Source: Fasciola hepatica (Eukaryota > Platyhelminthes > Trematoda > Plagiorchiida > Fasciolidae). Taken from it: DNA of 64,000 bases. Of the stretch, positions 1 through 15,335 are shown in pieces. Location of the stretch: assembly GCA_948099385.1 (NCBI GenBank), contig CANUEZ040000183.1, positions 496,001 through 560,000 of the forward strand, read 5' to 3'. Below the pieces are notes generated by a model. The model did not search any database, was not told where the DNA came from, and saw nothing but the letters and a program-made list of their open reading frames with translations. Within the stretch, counting starts at the first letter, position 1. Every line of letters begins with the position of its first letter. The position numbers and the translations under genes are program-made.

Positions 1-186
1 GAGCTCCGGTCCCCACGGTGGACTGGTACCGGGGTAACCGACGTTTACATCGTGAACGGTTAGATCAACAACCTCCAGGCACAGCACGTATCCTACTGCT
101 CGACCTGTCCGAATCGATTAATGTGACCTGTGTGGCAGAGTCTCCAATGGGAAGAATCTATCACGATGTTCAAGTGGTTGTGAAAA
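1..186 (+). CDS. LAR: LAR exon: C-terminal half of Ig domain (Ig3 by position)
   Basis: The exon is open from the window edge; the first complete codon is base 3. It carries the Ig strand-C tryptophan (VDWYRG) and the strand-F cysteine in NVTCVAES, which also forms an N-glycosylation sequon (NVT). The residue two before the cysteine is V where LAR-type Igs usually have Y. It ends VQVVVK at a strong donor GTGAGT (187-192), phase 1. In known LAR proteins Ig3 leads straight into the first FN3, which is what follows here. Confidence 0.88.
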
Positions 187-4220
<4,034 letters not shown>

Positions 4221-4468
4221 TGCTTCCCAATCCCCCCGGTCGACCATATCTGGCTGATCTGGGTGCATTGCATGCCCGTGTCGCATTTGAGCCGAGTGCC
4301 AAATCAGTCAACAACTCTACGGTGACAAATTACCTGCTATTTTGGATAGCCTCGAAACAGTTTAACAACGAGACACTGCACGCGATACCTCAGAACGCGT
4401 TGGCGATGTTGCAAAATCCAAATGGGGCTCTGTCTGTCGAGTCACTGTTTCATTCGGATCAAGATGAG
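4221..4468 (+). CDS. LAR: LAR exon: FN3 repeat 1, first half
   Basis: The acceptor is AAACATACAG at 4220; entry phase 1 joins A|TG to give M then LPNPPGRPYLADLG, the proline-rich FN3 start. The B-strand position that is normally tryptophan reads ARVAFEPSA, so Phe replaces Trp. Several N-glycosylation sequons lie in the insert (NNS, NST, NET). The donor GTAGGT follows GAG in phase 0 and splits the FN3 fold. This is the most divergent FN3 of the set, but its phase and position between Ig3 and the second half at 8253 support it. Confidence 0.82.
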
Positions 4469-6529
4469 GTAGGTGTACGCTGTCAAGCTTGCCACCCGCA
4501 AAGCTGATTTTCACCCTCGGTTATTTTTTAGGCAGTCAGATCAAGCTTACATATATACTAGCCACTTTATGGAAAACGTACCGTATTGATATTATTCTCT
4601 CATCTTGGGTTATTTACTTTATAGCCAGTGTGAGAGAAAACTGTCCCCCTGTTTTAAAGTCGCAATAGACTTCGGCATGATATTCACCGAGGAAAGACAT
4701 TAATCATGTTCAAAAGCATAAATTAGGTTTAAAGATGAACATCTTCAGGAACGGAAAAATAAGGAAACGAACACACTTTGTTTTCATCTCGACTTTTTTG
4801 TGGTTAATACAACAAGATATTCACGTGTATTCCTCAATATTGCCTCTTTCTAAGTGAAGGTGTAATTTTAGCCATCAATTTTACTTGTCAGTCTACGGAA
4901 GAGGAGCTGGACGAAAGCCTTGATAGAGTGACGTTTATTATATTAGCCAGACACAAGGGGAATCTATGCGAGTTGTTTTGCCCCAAAATTTGTAGCCTAG
5001 GTGTGTCTCATTAGATAAAATATGAATCACCTCCTAGTTGCAGTTGAAGCCGTAGTCTTTCGCGTCTTGGACATATCCCTGTGTCCATAGAAACGGTTTA
5101 TAAAAGCTCTTAAATAGCGCTTACATATCCCTCTTCAGAATGCTGCAACTTGCCTTCCTCTAGAATAATCGGTAGGGGTTATGAATAAAGTCAAATACGG
5201 AAATAATATTTGTCTGTTGTGACCCACGGGACAATTTATAGTTGTTTCCCAACTTCCCCCCCCCCTCTTCCGGATCACCATGAAAAGTATTCGGCTAAAT
5301 TGATCCTAGTTCGTTTCTTTATTTTTTGGTCATAAATGGATGCATCTATTTAAAAATGCACTTCTATTGTCCTTGGAACAGATCGGCGGTATTATCATTG
5401 AGTTGAATTGCCTGTACCCAGCTCTAATTACTTTTTGACCATTTGGCTCATCCAAACATCATCCTCTTCGCCTAAAACCAATTAGTCTGTCAATTCCACC
5501 CTGAAGCTGAGTAAATGCATGATTATCCCACGATCTGTCCGGCTTTGAGCTCTAAATGTGCCAAACGTTCCACGTGGTCGGCGTTCAGCATTCTTCCACT
5601 GATTTGAGGAGTTTTAACGACATCAGTCTGCAGGACTGCCTGCAGTGAGGTTTATTTCATTGAGTGCCCAAAAATCGAACCCGTTCAAAACAAAAACCGA
5701 TAATTTAAAGCACGCATTCAAACATTCGGTGCTCTCAAATATTGATGCGGGCATCTTGGCCGACTGTTAGGCCTAGGCTACCAACTAAACGTATCCAACA
5801 AATAATCCGCTGTGAATTCCGGGGATAGTGATGGTAGCATTCGTATTATTAGCGTGTCCACTGACAGAGGCCAAGTCCACCTTTCAATAACTTGTGAATT
5901 CACATAAAATCAATTTATGCGGGAATATAAGTGAGTTTTTACTTCCTTTCTTTCATCATACAACAGATGTACAATAATCGTGGGGGAGGCCGTGGTCAGT
6001 GAAAGGTTGTAAATCGGTTTGGACTGGGGGCGGCTGGATTAGGACCCCGAACACCCATAGGCCTAATATTCGCCACGATAACAGTTTGGAAGCCGCCGGG
6101 TGACTATACCTAACAAAAGAAGGAAAAAAACTATCAGTTAAATAATGATTTTTCACTTTAGTAGTTTTTCTTTGTTGTTTACTGATTTGTCCCACATAGC
6201 AGCAGAACTTACATAGGCACCGAACGGTCCAGATTACAAAGCGAGCCGTCACACATTTGATAAGTTAAACGAGAATTCAACTGATAAAGTGAAACACAAA
6301 CCAACGGTGGTAACTCATTTAGTTCAACCTTCCAGGGACCATTGTTGTCACAGTTGTAATGTCATTTCATCGTACGGAACGAGCATGAACTATCAGTCTA
6401 TTGCTAAGATCACAAGGTGATTCTCCCGAGGTTATTTTACCAGGTAACGGGTTAAACTTGAGAACAAGTACACATGGTCCCAAGTATGGATTCACGATAC
6501 CAGTAATATGGTACCGTACTTGGACAGGA

Positions 6530-6606
6530 CAAGCCCTAACAGCAGCGACAACCGCGAAACCGTTCGTGTGCTCCCTGTGAAATTTCGTCCTATCATCCAG
6601 ATACAA
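6530..6606 (-). other. Antisense repeated coding-like fragment (copy 1)
   Basis: Minus-strand translation YLDDRTKFHREHTNGFAVVA aligns with YPDDMTKFFQKYAISFAVVA at 21.7-21.8 kb, at both protein and DNA level (shared stretches around the GATGA and TTTCGCGGTTGT segments). In copy 2 the match stops at a donor-like CAG|GTATGC. The origin is unknown. Confidence 0.3.
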
Positions 6607-7189
6607 TGCATACTACTCTTATGGTAAATCTCTGTTTCATTACAGACACAATGTGGTCCCCATACAATTGATTGTCCTAATAATCAAACATGTTCACATC
6701 AGTCCCACAGAAGTTGTTATCTACAGTTTCCTTGAGTATTAAAGTATAACACTGGAGAGAAATATGAAATGTGTTGCTTGAAAATGTACCACTTATTAAT
6801 CGGTGTGCCTGTGTGCGTGTGCCTTTGCGTGTGTGGCCATGCATGATTCACTAAAGCAATGGTAGGTTCGGTGTGAGGATCAAACCTTCTAGAAAGCAAG
6901 TATAAATTTCGGTGATTTAAACAATACATAGTAAAGGCTACTCATCTAGAAATCCGGTTACATCGACCAGGTAATCCGAAAAAGGAAAGCGTTCACATGG
7001 TTAAGCCAAACTCATACACTGATCTTGGTTATCCTTCTATCGCCATTAGCGCGATACAAATAATTGGATGATATCATGACCTATACACGGTAAAGTATGA
7101 GATCTTCCGTTTTTAAACGCACGATAGAACATCGCGATTCTTTGCTTCATTCTTCTCATTCCTCCATCTAAAATCCCCCTTCCCAAGTC

Positions 7190-7378
7190 ACAGTACAAGG
7201 GACCAACGATGCATACGGATAGTAGCAGTACCACTAGCTGGGCAGGTAGCATTTTTTGCACTCTTCTCTTCGCAATCACATGAGCCATGTGATTAAAGGG
7301 TATTGTTCGTATGAATGCGTGCACAGCGCATCTGTGTGCTTGCTTTCGGTGAAACTTCATGTGAAAGTCATCCATCAA
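7190..7378 (-). other. Antisense exon-like ORF, unassigned
   Basis: This minus-strand ORF follows an acceptor-like sequence (TTTTTATTACTCGTCATCAG) and reads MDDFHMKFHRKQAHRC, then a hydrophobic stretch LPAQLVVLLLSVCIVG, with a possible donor GTATGC near 7218. The DD..KFHR start resembles the ORFs at 6367-6606 and 21693-21911 on the same strand, suggesting a repeated coding fragment. Function unknown. Confidence 0.25.
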
Positions 7379-7805
7379 ACTGATGACGAGTAATAAAAAT
7401 CCCCGGAACGGTACAGTAATTAGTTAGTTCACTTCCGTCCAGTGTACAGCGTGTTGCTCAAGCTTCACAGTGTGATAAGAAATGGAAATACGGACAAAAT
7501 CTGACAATATAAAAGAACAGCGCAAGATGAATACAAATTTCTTTGTGGTCCGACCATATAAGACCAACTGACTAACGGCTTTTCAACTGAGCAAAGTAGT
7601 GTGAATAAGGATTTGGTAATTCTATGGGCTTATAAGCAAGCACATACGCACAAACCTATGTTGACTAAATGGTGTTGGCTTCTGTACCAGGAAAAGGCAG
7701 TAGGCAATCGGCATACTGTCCTCCCACTCATCCGGTGACACTTGACTACCTACCACCGATCATAAACTGCCAAATAATCACTGTCTCATTCTAGGCAGAA
7801 TAATA

Positions 7806-8029
7806 ACTCACCTCTCTGTTCTAATGAAGGTCGATAGTGGTAGACCCGCTTCCAACCTTCCATCGTACCCTAAGACAGATCCTACGGTTGTTATGGTGAA
7901 GGCAACGGATGTGTACGTGTCTCCCTTAGTGAGCACACTGAAATTCTCTACCAATTTCGTCCCCAGAAGTTGAACCCACTTTTTCAGGTCCATAAATGTT
8001 ACCCATATTTTCTCTTTCAAAGAATCCAC
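7806..8029 (-). other. Antisense exon-like ORF, unassigned
   Basis: A 73-codon minus-strand ORF reads FMDLKKWVQLLGTKLVEN, then TYTSVAFTITTVGSVLGYDG and PLSTFIRTER. It ends at a consensus donor on the minus strand (AGAG|GTGAGT, near 7806). The composition looks protein-like rather than intronic. A von Willebrand A-like or calcium-channel alpha2-delta-like origin crossed my mind from the K-W-V and T-S-V-A-F pattern, but the match is weak. It may be an exon of a gene nested antisense in the LAR intron, or a gene fragment. Confidence 0.3.
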
Positions 8030-8252
8030 TCAAATTAACTTTTATTTATCAATTATTGAACCGAAAAATAACGTATCTCACAACGATTGGTTTATATAAC
8101 TCTGAATGATAAAAAGTATCCACCTTTGTTCTTCGGCAACAGTCTACTTTATTCAAGCCATTAAAACTGACAATCCTAGTTAAGTATAAAGGAAATACGA
8201 AATTGGTTTGAACTTGTCCATTTCATACTCCAACTCATCTTCTTTATTCTAG

Positions 8253-8505
8253 AAACCCCTCCGATTCATTCTAATACCACCTACATTTCATCGTGTCATC
8301 AAAATTGGTGAGGATCAGGTGAAGCTGGTACAAAATTTAAGCACAAATGAGCCGATCAACAAGATGAACCATTTTGTGGCGATTTTAGGTTCAGTCACCC
8401 AACTCAGACCATACACGGAGTACACGGTTTGGGCTCGAGCGGTTGGCTTCGATGGTGACGCATCATTTCCCGGTCCCACGATCACTTTCACCACAAATGA
8501 ACTGG
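8253..8505 (+). CDS. LAR: LAR exon: FN3 repeat 1, second half
   Basis: Acceptor TCTTTATTCTAG ends at 8252; entry phase 0. The exon reads KPLRFILIPP and ends with the FN3 E-F-G strands: VTQLRPYTEYTVWARAVGF, with the tyrosine-corner motif L-x-P-x-T-x-Y, then PGPTITFTTNEL. One sequon (NLS). The donor is G|GTTAGT, phase 1, the usual phase at FN3 domain boundaries. Confidence 0.92.
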
Positions 8506-9295
8506 GTTAGTTTAGAATTGGTGTTTTTGACCTGTCATACAAACAGATGATGGAATGCGCTGTTAGTAAAGCCATTCTCTAATACTTTCATTTTACCACA
8601 CAAAGGTTTCCCACTTTTTGATAGGTATTTCCAATATGGTGCCTTCCTACCGATCACGAATCAATGAAAGAGCCACACTTGAAAAACAGAAAGAGTAAAT
8701 AGTATTCTTTAAAAGTGAGAAGCGTCTAGAGAATGAAAATTTTCACTAGAAGAACTCATGCACTGTGATCTCCTAGTCCACCTACCCTCTGTTAACTGAG
8801 GTGAATAACGTGTAAGATGGTTGTTGAACACATTCATTTGCTAAGAGATGTTTGGAGAGCGACCGATGATCAATGTTATCCTAAACATTTACTGTCTCTT
8901 GAGGAAAAAAATGATTCTATGAGCTTGACTCGTCGGAAGATATCCTTACTACATTCAATAGACGAAAAACACGAGCATCGGGTTTCTTAACCTTACAGTT
9001 ATCCACATTTATTCCGAGGCCCAAGTCCTCGCTCTTTTCGGAAAACCATTGAAAATTCAACTGCACTAACCAGTTCAAATAGGGAAGCTGAAATTTCTAC
9101 CTTGACAAAAGGACGAGACGGTTACTCAAACATCAGACCGAACATAATCCGGCCTATCTCCAAGGAACGATTAGTGAACGTTTCATAAAACGGTTTCATC
9201 GGCTGTCAAGGGACCAACTGCGCGAATTATGTGCAAACAGCGAGGATGCGTAATTACTGATAATAGATAACGAGAAATCTATTTGCATTTTTTGC

Positions 9296-9478
9296 ATCCA
9301 GTGATCCTAATGCCGCCAGCCGGAATCGGACCGGTGACCCTGCACTTTCCGATCAGATACTCCACCAACTGAACTATCGCGCTACGGCCAGCTGAGTGTG
9401 AACAAAGCCAGTGAATATGCGATGAAGCACAAACCACTGTACCTGTGATACACAGTAAATGTTCTGGTTTTAATCACA
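9296..9478 (-). mobile_element. tRNA-derived SINE, copy B
   Basis: On the minus strand the copy reads AAAACCAGAAC (9471-9461), a body with ACTGTGTATCAC, then a tRNA-like head with an A-box-like TAGTTCAGTTGGTGGA (9376-9361) and B box GGTCCGATTCC (9332-9322). The distance from the AAAACCAG motif to the B box is 139 nt, identical to the neighbouring copy. RNA polymerase III-type promoter boxes with a non-tRNA body identify a SINE, not a tRNA gene. Confidence 0.72.
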
Positions 9479-9639
9479 GGACTGGCCTCATCGGTCTTTT
9501 CCCAATGGAACGAAGAACATACCGCTGAATGTGACCCAATGGAATATTTTCACAGAATATATTATTGGTATCATTGCTGATCGTAACAATAATATATATC
9601 CTATGAACTTTGGTTATGTTATGTAAAATCCACTTGCAT

Positions 9640-9822
9640 TTTCCACATCGAAAAGTCGAACTCAGCGAGCGGGAACTGAACCGGCGATTCTCCGCATACC
9701 GGACAGAACCTCTACCAGCCGAACCGTTGCGGTCCGGACAGTCTTGTGTGAACAACGAATGTGGATAATCGATAAGGCGCGAACCACTATTCCAGTGATA
9801 TACAGTATCTGTCCTGGTTTTA
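9640..9822 (-). mobile_element. tRNA-derived SINE, copy A
   Basis: Minus-strand AAAACCAGGAC (9821-9811), then ACTGTATATCACTGG, then an A-box-like GGCTGGTAGAGG (9720-9709) and B box GGTTCAGTTCC (9682-9672). Motif-to-B-box spacing is 139 nt, as in copy B. The two copies are in the same orientation about 350 bp apart. Confidence 0.72.
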
Positions 9823-11734
9823 GTTATCTTACGTTGTCTACAGTGTGCTCCTAATGAAGATCGCCCCTCCCTTTTTTAAGCCTTATCGACTGAAAGCTCT
9901 GAATGTGAATGTCAGTGGTTCCTTCTGTTGCCTTTACATATCAGCTTACCCTGGCCGCAAGTGGATCACACACACACAGCGGCTCAGATCCGAACCATGT
10001 GGTTGTCATGACCTAGTCGTGCAGACCGACATGTCGATTAAATCCCAGCTCCACCTGTAGAAACTCTCTTCAGATCCGCATGACCCTTGACCTTTTTCAA
10101 GCATGCATTTGTGCAGGCTATAGAATGAATCACTGAAAAACAGTTGTTTATCTAAAAAATGAAATGGCTCCCTTGTAAAGTTTTAGCAAGAAGCCTTGTT
10201 CAAATTTATGTATAAGACCTGTCGATTCCGGCTCGTGGCATTAGATTTTTGGAAGTGAAAAATGCAAGTGAATCTTCCGTTATATAAGATTCAGGCTCCT
10301 CATGTCAATGGAACATTCCATAAAAATAATAAAGTAACAAAATAACATGTGTTATCTACTGATCATAACTGCTAAAAACGACGAAATATGAATACGAAAA
10401 TAGTATGACTAGTGAGTACTGAAACAAGTTAAGAAAGGAGAGTGAACAAACTCCAGTAACTAGATAGCTTTGAAGTCGTCTCAAACCTTTCGTCATGTGA
10501 ATTCGACGGACACTGCTCAAAGTTTCGCATAAGACGTAATCTAGTCATTTTATTTCCGAATTTCTACACTTTCCATTTAGGGCATAGCCAGAAAAGATTC
10601 CTATCCCAGTAGTAAGATTAATTTTACTACACCAATTTGTTAGTTGCTTTCAGTAGACTGCTCCAATTCTTATTTTGTTGTAAACATTGTCAGTGGTTCA
10701 TACCGACTAAATCCCTATGGGGAACCCACCTTGAGCAAAGAAGGTGAGATTCTGACAAACGGAAAAATACCTCACATTAGCTTCATTGGTTATCAACAGT
10801 AGGCGTTTTGACACCACCTGATGATGCATTTTGTTTTGGTATGCGCTTTTTCATTGTCATTTACATAGCTGGTTCTAAATGGTACAGAGAATAACTCTTG
10901 TGTAGAATGCATAGGAAATGTTCAACCAAATATCAATGGCTTTCAGGTTTCAAAGTAGGCATAAATCACGGAAAGTTCTGTTGCCCTAGACCGGTTCATC
11001 GAATAATGAAACTTCAAAGAAAGTGCAGTGGTCCAAATTAAAATCACGACACTTGTCCGGGAAATTTTGTTCACTGATGAGCTGCAACTGCATGTCAAGT
11101 TTACTCGGCAGATGATTAATGAAGTCAACATTGTGCGAACAACTGAAGCAATAAGCAGAATCAAGCCTAATACTGTTACTACTATCAGTGTTAGCGACAT
11201 TTTCTGGCTTTCACTAAAAAATTAGTCGAGCGGCAGGCTAGTATTTGATACGGTTTTCCACTTCCTACGTACACCGTAGAATAGGCTTTTTGTTCGTATA
11301 ACTAACTATGGGTTTATTTCCTGTATTTAAACGGAAATTCATTCAACAACAACAATAATAATGAGCTCAAGTGTATTATTAGTTCAAGGTATGTTAGGAA
11401 CTGACTGATGATTATGTAATAATTCTATTTTTGTTGACACAATGAGGGATCACACCACTAAAAACGTATCACGCCGCATCACACACACCGTTTCCATCCC
11501 CAGGCACACTTGCACGCGAATACACACTGTGAAAATAAATTGGCATATATTATGGCCTGAATAAACAGTGGTACATCTGTCCCCTTCAGTTACACGTCTA
11601 AATTGCGTCATCAGTATCTAACGTTTACCCATCACCTGAATCATCGCGTTCACATGCAAACATGAGTGTGGACACACGTTTTACGCGTTTTACTCTCTAT
11701 CTGTTTATCTCGTCGTCGAATATGCCGATCACAG

Positions 11735-11835
11735 CTCCCACCAGTCCGCCACGTGATGTACACGCTCAGGCCATATCGAACGCAGCCGTGACGGTCTACT
11801 GGGATGCTCCGAGCGAGGCGAATGGAAGAATACGG
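11735..11835 (+). CDS. LAR: LAR exon: FN3 repeat 2, first part
   Basis: Acceptor ...GATCACAG ends at 11734; phase 1 joins G|CT to give A, then PTSPPRDVHAQAISNAAVTV and YWDAPSEANGRI. This is a textbook FN3 A-B-C start with conserved Trp in strand B and P-x-x-x-N-G loop. Donor CGG|GTAAGT, phase 0. At 101 nt it is one of the two shortest coding exons of the constitutive set. Confidence 0.93.
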
Positions 11836-14800
11836 GTAAGTGTACGTTTGACCAGCGACGACCAACCGGACATGTAGTCATAGAGTTCCCGTTTCGAACA
11901 CGAAAGCCGTGAAGTTAACTTTCCTTCTCGGTAACGCAGTGCAGGCTGGATACTCCGCCCGAAATATCACACCATTTAGATACCGTAATATGTGAAACAT
12001 TGAAGTAAATAAATAAAGGTTGGAACAGATTGCGAAAGAAAATTATATTTTTTTTAGCCAATCTGCAATTAAAATTTGAACAGATCGTTATTACTCATCG
12101 GGAAACATTTTGCTTCAGGAAAAACTGAAAAAAATTAAAGTGTGTCTGAGGGACCATGGAGTCTTTGATTCATTCCATGAGTGAGTCCGTGCATGGTGCT
12201 GATATAATTCACCAGATAAAACCCCGCTGCACTAGGCTTATACCAGGCTGATTAAATGTTACCTGCGGGAAGTTGTGCGGACATTCCGTGAATACTTTGA
12301 AATTCCACTTTTGTCAAGGATCCTTCATTCGATCGGAACATTTTGCCTGTGTAGGATTCATCCTAACCTGTGGCAAGAACAATTTGTCCAAGGTTGGGGA
12401 GGTAACAAAAAGCCACTCATGTTGACAAACACTGTATTCCAAGTTTTTCTGTGCTTTCTGACTGAGCCGCTATCAGTGCTGATACTCTGTGTTCCTGTGA
12501 AGACAACGGTTGACCGGATGACCTACTGAGAACACTGCTTTTCCAAATTGCATTGCCATCGAAGGGAATCTTAAGATTAAGGATGTGATAAACTTCGGAT
12601 AGAATAGCTGATGAAAACAAAGATTTAATGACTTAGGTAACCTATGGGAACGCAAGAACAAAAAAGCACAAGCGCGTGCATACGCAAGCCCCATCCATCC
12701 TCACAGAACAACTCATTATGCCTCCTCAACCCCTTCTAGCTCGAGTGTGCACCTGACCACCGTTTCTCCCTCAGTCCTATATGCCCTACCAATTAAGTTT
12801 CTGAGTGTGTATCGGCAACTGACTGATTGACCATCTGATCTCCAGGACTGCAGGTCTTGTGTCCCCGCCCACTCGTCCATCTAGCCGTAATCAACTAACA
12901 ACCGCTGTCCATTTTTGTGGTATAAAAATGATTAGGACAAAATCAGGCAAGTGGGTGGCCAAATTACGTGGGCTGTTTGATGTCCGTTGAGATGTCTTTT
13001 GAACGAAAGAACGACCCACTTGACCGATTTGGTTGAACAACAATGAGTAAGTGAATAAGCACTGGGAACGAGCAAGAGGGACTAGTTGGAATCTGTCTGA
13101 TTATGGACGGTTTTCAGTTACAGTAACCAATATACTGACATATGGGAAACCATAGATGCGCAACTGAGGCGGAGACATCAACGGAACGAAAGTAAGATAG
13201 CAGATGGTCATCCACTCTAGGCCCTGACACCAAGGTCTGACAGTCAGTTGTCGTAGAAATGATACCTAGTATGTCATCGTTTGCAAGTCTGAACAAGACC
13301 ACCTACCATCTGCCCATGAAAAACCTCATTTAGGTCTACTAGATCTAACTAGTCACCAGCCTACCCAAAGCAAAGAGGAAAAATGAGTGACTAAAACACA
13401 AGCTATCTGACGGGATTTTCCCCAATAGATTATTCAGAATAACAGCAAAAACTACCATCTTCCCAAATGACGTGGGAAAAAAACTTTACAACAAGATTAT
13501 CATAAGAAAGAGATAAAAACAAATATATTATTGCTCAGAACTTGCGATCTAAGAATTCAGCATTAGAATATCTAAAGATACCTCATCCTTTAATCAAGCA
13601 CTTGCACATTTTTATATTTCGAGATACCCAATTGATTTCATACCCGAAAATGGTAACTTGTAGAAAGTTTGATTTCCACTGTTATTTTGGTTCCACCTCA
13701 AACAACACTCAGAAAGTCTTGCACAATATTTACTATCAGAATGAAAATTTTGATGAAACTATAACCTGAGATGTTCTGAATATATTGTGGTTCACGAGGT
13801 TGAAGCCCCTGATCGGTGTTCACCTACTGAAGTTCCCTGATTGAATTACTGAACCGTTGAAACTGAAACAGCCCAAAGCGTGACCATCTATAGTCAGTCA
13901 TCAAAAACGTGACAACTAGCTGGAATGATATAAAACCAGTCCAGTAGATTTTGTCGTAGCAACGAGCATGGTTTCAACCCCAAAAGAGGAAAGCACTGAC
14001 CCTAAAACGTTCTGTACTTGGCTGTATGGACAGAAGGTTGGCGTGCACATCTTCACGTAGGAATGAGTGAAAAGATCTGGATAGATTTAAGCTTATTTGA
14101 AATGGTTCATTCATGAAAAGATGCACGAAATTCATTACAAATTTCCATGAACCTTTTTCTAGCGAGAAGTGGTTTCAAATAGTTTATCAGGAACCGCTGT
14201 AAACCTAGATAGCTCAATCTGAAACATACTCATCATTTAATTTCAAATCTAGTATAAGTGGTTTGGGATATTTTCTCTGATCAAATTTGTTAGGAAATTC
14301 CTAATAGATGAATCAAATCGGGGTAAACATTCCTATTTCAGTCGTTTCACGTTTAAACTAATCGTGGAACAGATGTGGATGAGAATTCAGTGAGAATGTT
14401 TTGGATGTTTTTGTTTTTTATACAATAATAATGCACTCATTTGAGCAATAAAATCTGATAATATTTCGGGCCTGTGCAAGACGAACATATTAAAGCTCTT
14501 TTTTGTTCGCGATACATGCATTCTCAATAGCATTGCTCACATCCAGATTACTATGACTACTAATGCTCATAGGTTATTTTGTAGATCAATTATTAATAAT
14601 GGGCATTTTTTTGCTCAGGTAGCCTGAGATGCGCGGAAAGGTTCGGAACAAACAACGCCGCTATCTGAGTAACTCATCTGAGGTTTAAGTACCACACCCA
14701 TCCGTTTTGTTCGTTATTTTATCGGTGAGGTTGTTTTATATAATTGTTCTTTTCCTTTTTCCGCCACAACTGTTTCATTGCTTGTTGGCCACCAAATCGG

Positions 14801-15067
14801 CCGCACACATGAACACACGTACATACATACACATATATGCATAAATACATGCATACATGCATACTTTCATACATACATACACATATACACACATACATAC
14901 ATGCATCCTTACATACACACATACATAAATACATACATACACACGCACACACGCTGATTCGACGCGCATGTACGCTGGTGAACAAATTAATTCACTTCAA
15001 AACTCGTGGTATTCATCCTCGACAATTTCGCCTTGTAATCTGCCCGCTCCTCACTGTATGAATAAAG
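11836..15067 (+). other. Intron 4
   Basis: A 3.2-kb AT-rich intron with an ACAT/CACAT-rich simple repeat at about 14820-14955. No exon or mobile element recognised. Confidence 0.75.
14818..14955. repeat. ACAT-rich imperfect simple repeat
   Basis: Runs of acatacatac with cacaca and tgcat interruptions. Cys/Tyr/Met-rich ORFs on either strand here are repeat artefacts. Confidence 0.9.
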
Positions 15068-15335
15068 GCCTATCGTGTGCACTATACGGATCGTCCGCAG
15101 TTGGAATTGCCATTCTGGGATACAAGTATAATGGATGTGGACGAGACGAACAAGAGCTCGAATTTGGAGCAGAAAGCAGGCCAAGTGTCTGCCGGCGGTC
15201 GCACTACTCCCGGACATTTATTTCTACTCACACATCTCATAGCGGATACGACTTATTACATACGGGTTAGCGCTGTGAACGGGAAAGGTGAAGGGCCACC
15301 GTCAGATATTTCGATTGTGATCGTCAGACCAGGAT
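15068..15335 (+). CDS. LAR: LAR exon: FN3 repeat 2, second part
   Basis: Phase 0 entry after AATAAAG; reads AYRVHYTDRPQLELPFW, the FN3 C-strand Y-x-V-x-Y pattern, joining naturally to NGRIR of the previous exon. The tyrosine corner LTHLIADTTYYIRVSAVN is followed by GEGPPSDISIVIVRPG. Donor T|GTGAGT, phase 1. It contains one possible sequon (NKS). Confidence 0.93.

Larger units (their letters stand above)
4469..8252 (+). other. Intron 2
   Basis: A 3.8-kb intron. A minus-strand cluster of exon-like ORFs occupies about 5956-8029 (entries below). No plus-strand exon was seen. A poly-C run is present near 5257. Confidence 0.75.
8506..11734 (+). other. Intron 3
   Basis: A 3.2-kb intron with two SINE copies in minus orientation (9296-9822). 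An antisense 85-codon hydrophobic ORF (10943-11200) is not assigned. Nothing else recognised. Confidence 0.78.

Noticed and set aside
9296..9740. tRNA genes suggested by A- and B-box sequences
   Set aside because: No closing acceptor stem or sensible anticodon arm, and repeated copies share a non-tRNA body; tRNA-derived SINEs explain them better. The same applies to 34186, 43078, 45080 and 53835.
14719..14985. Cys/Met/Tyr-rich ORFs on both strands
   Set aside because: They translate the ACAT-rich simple repeat and lack any coding signature.
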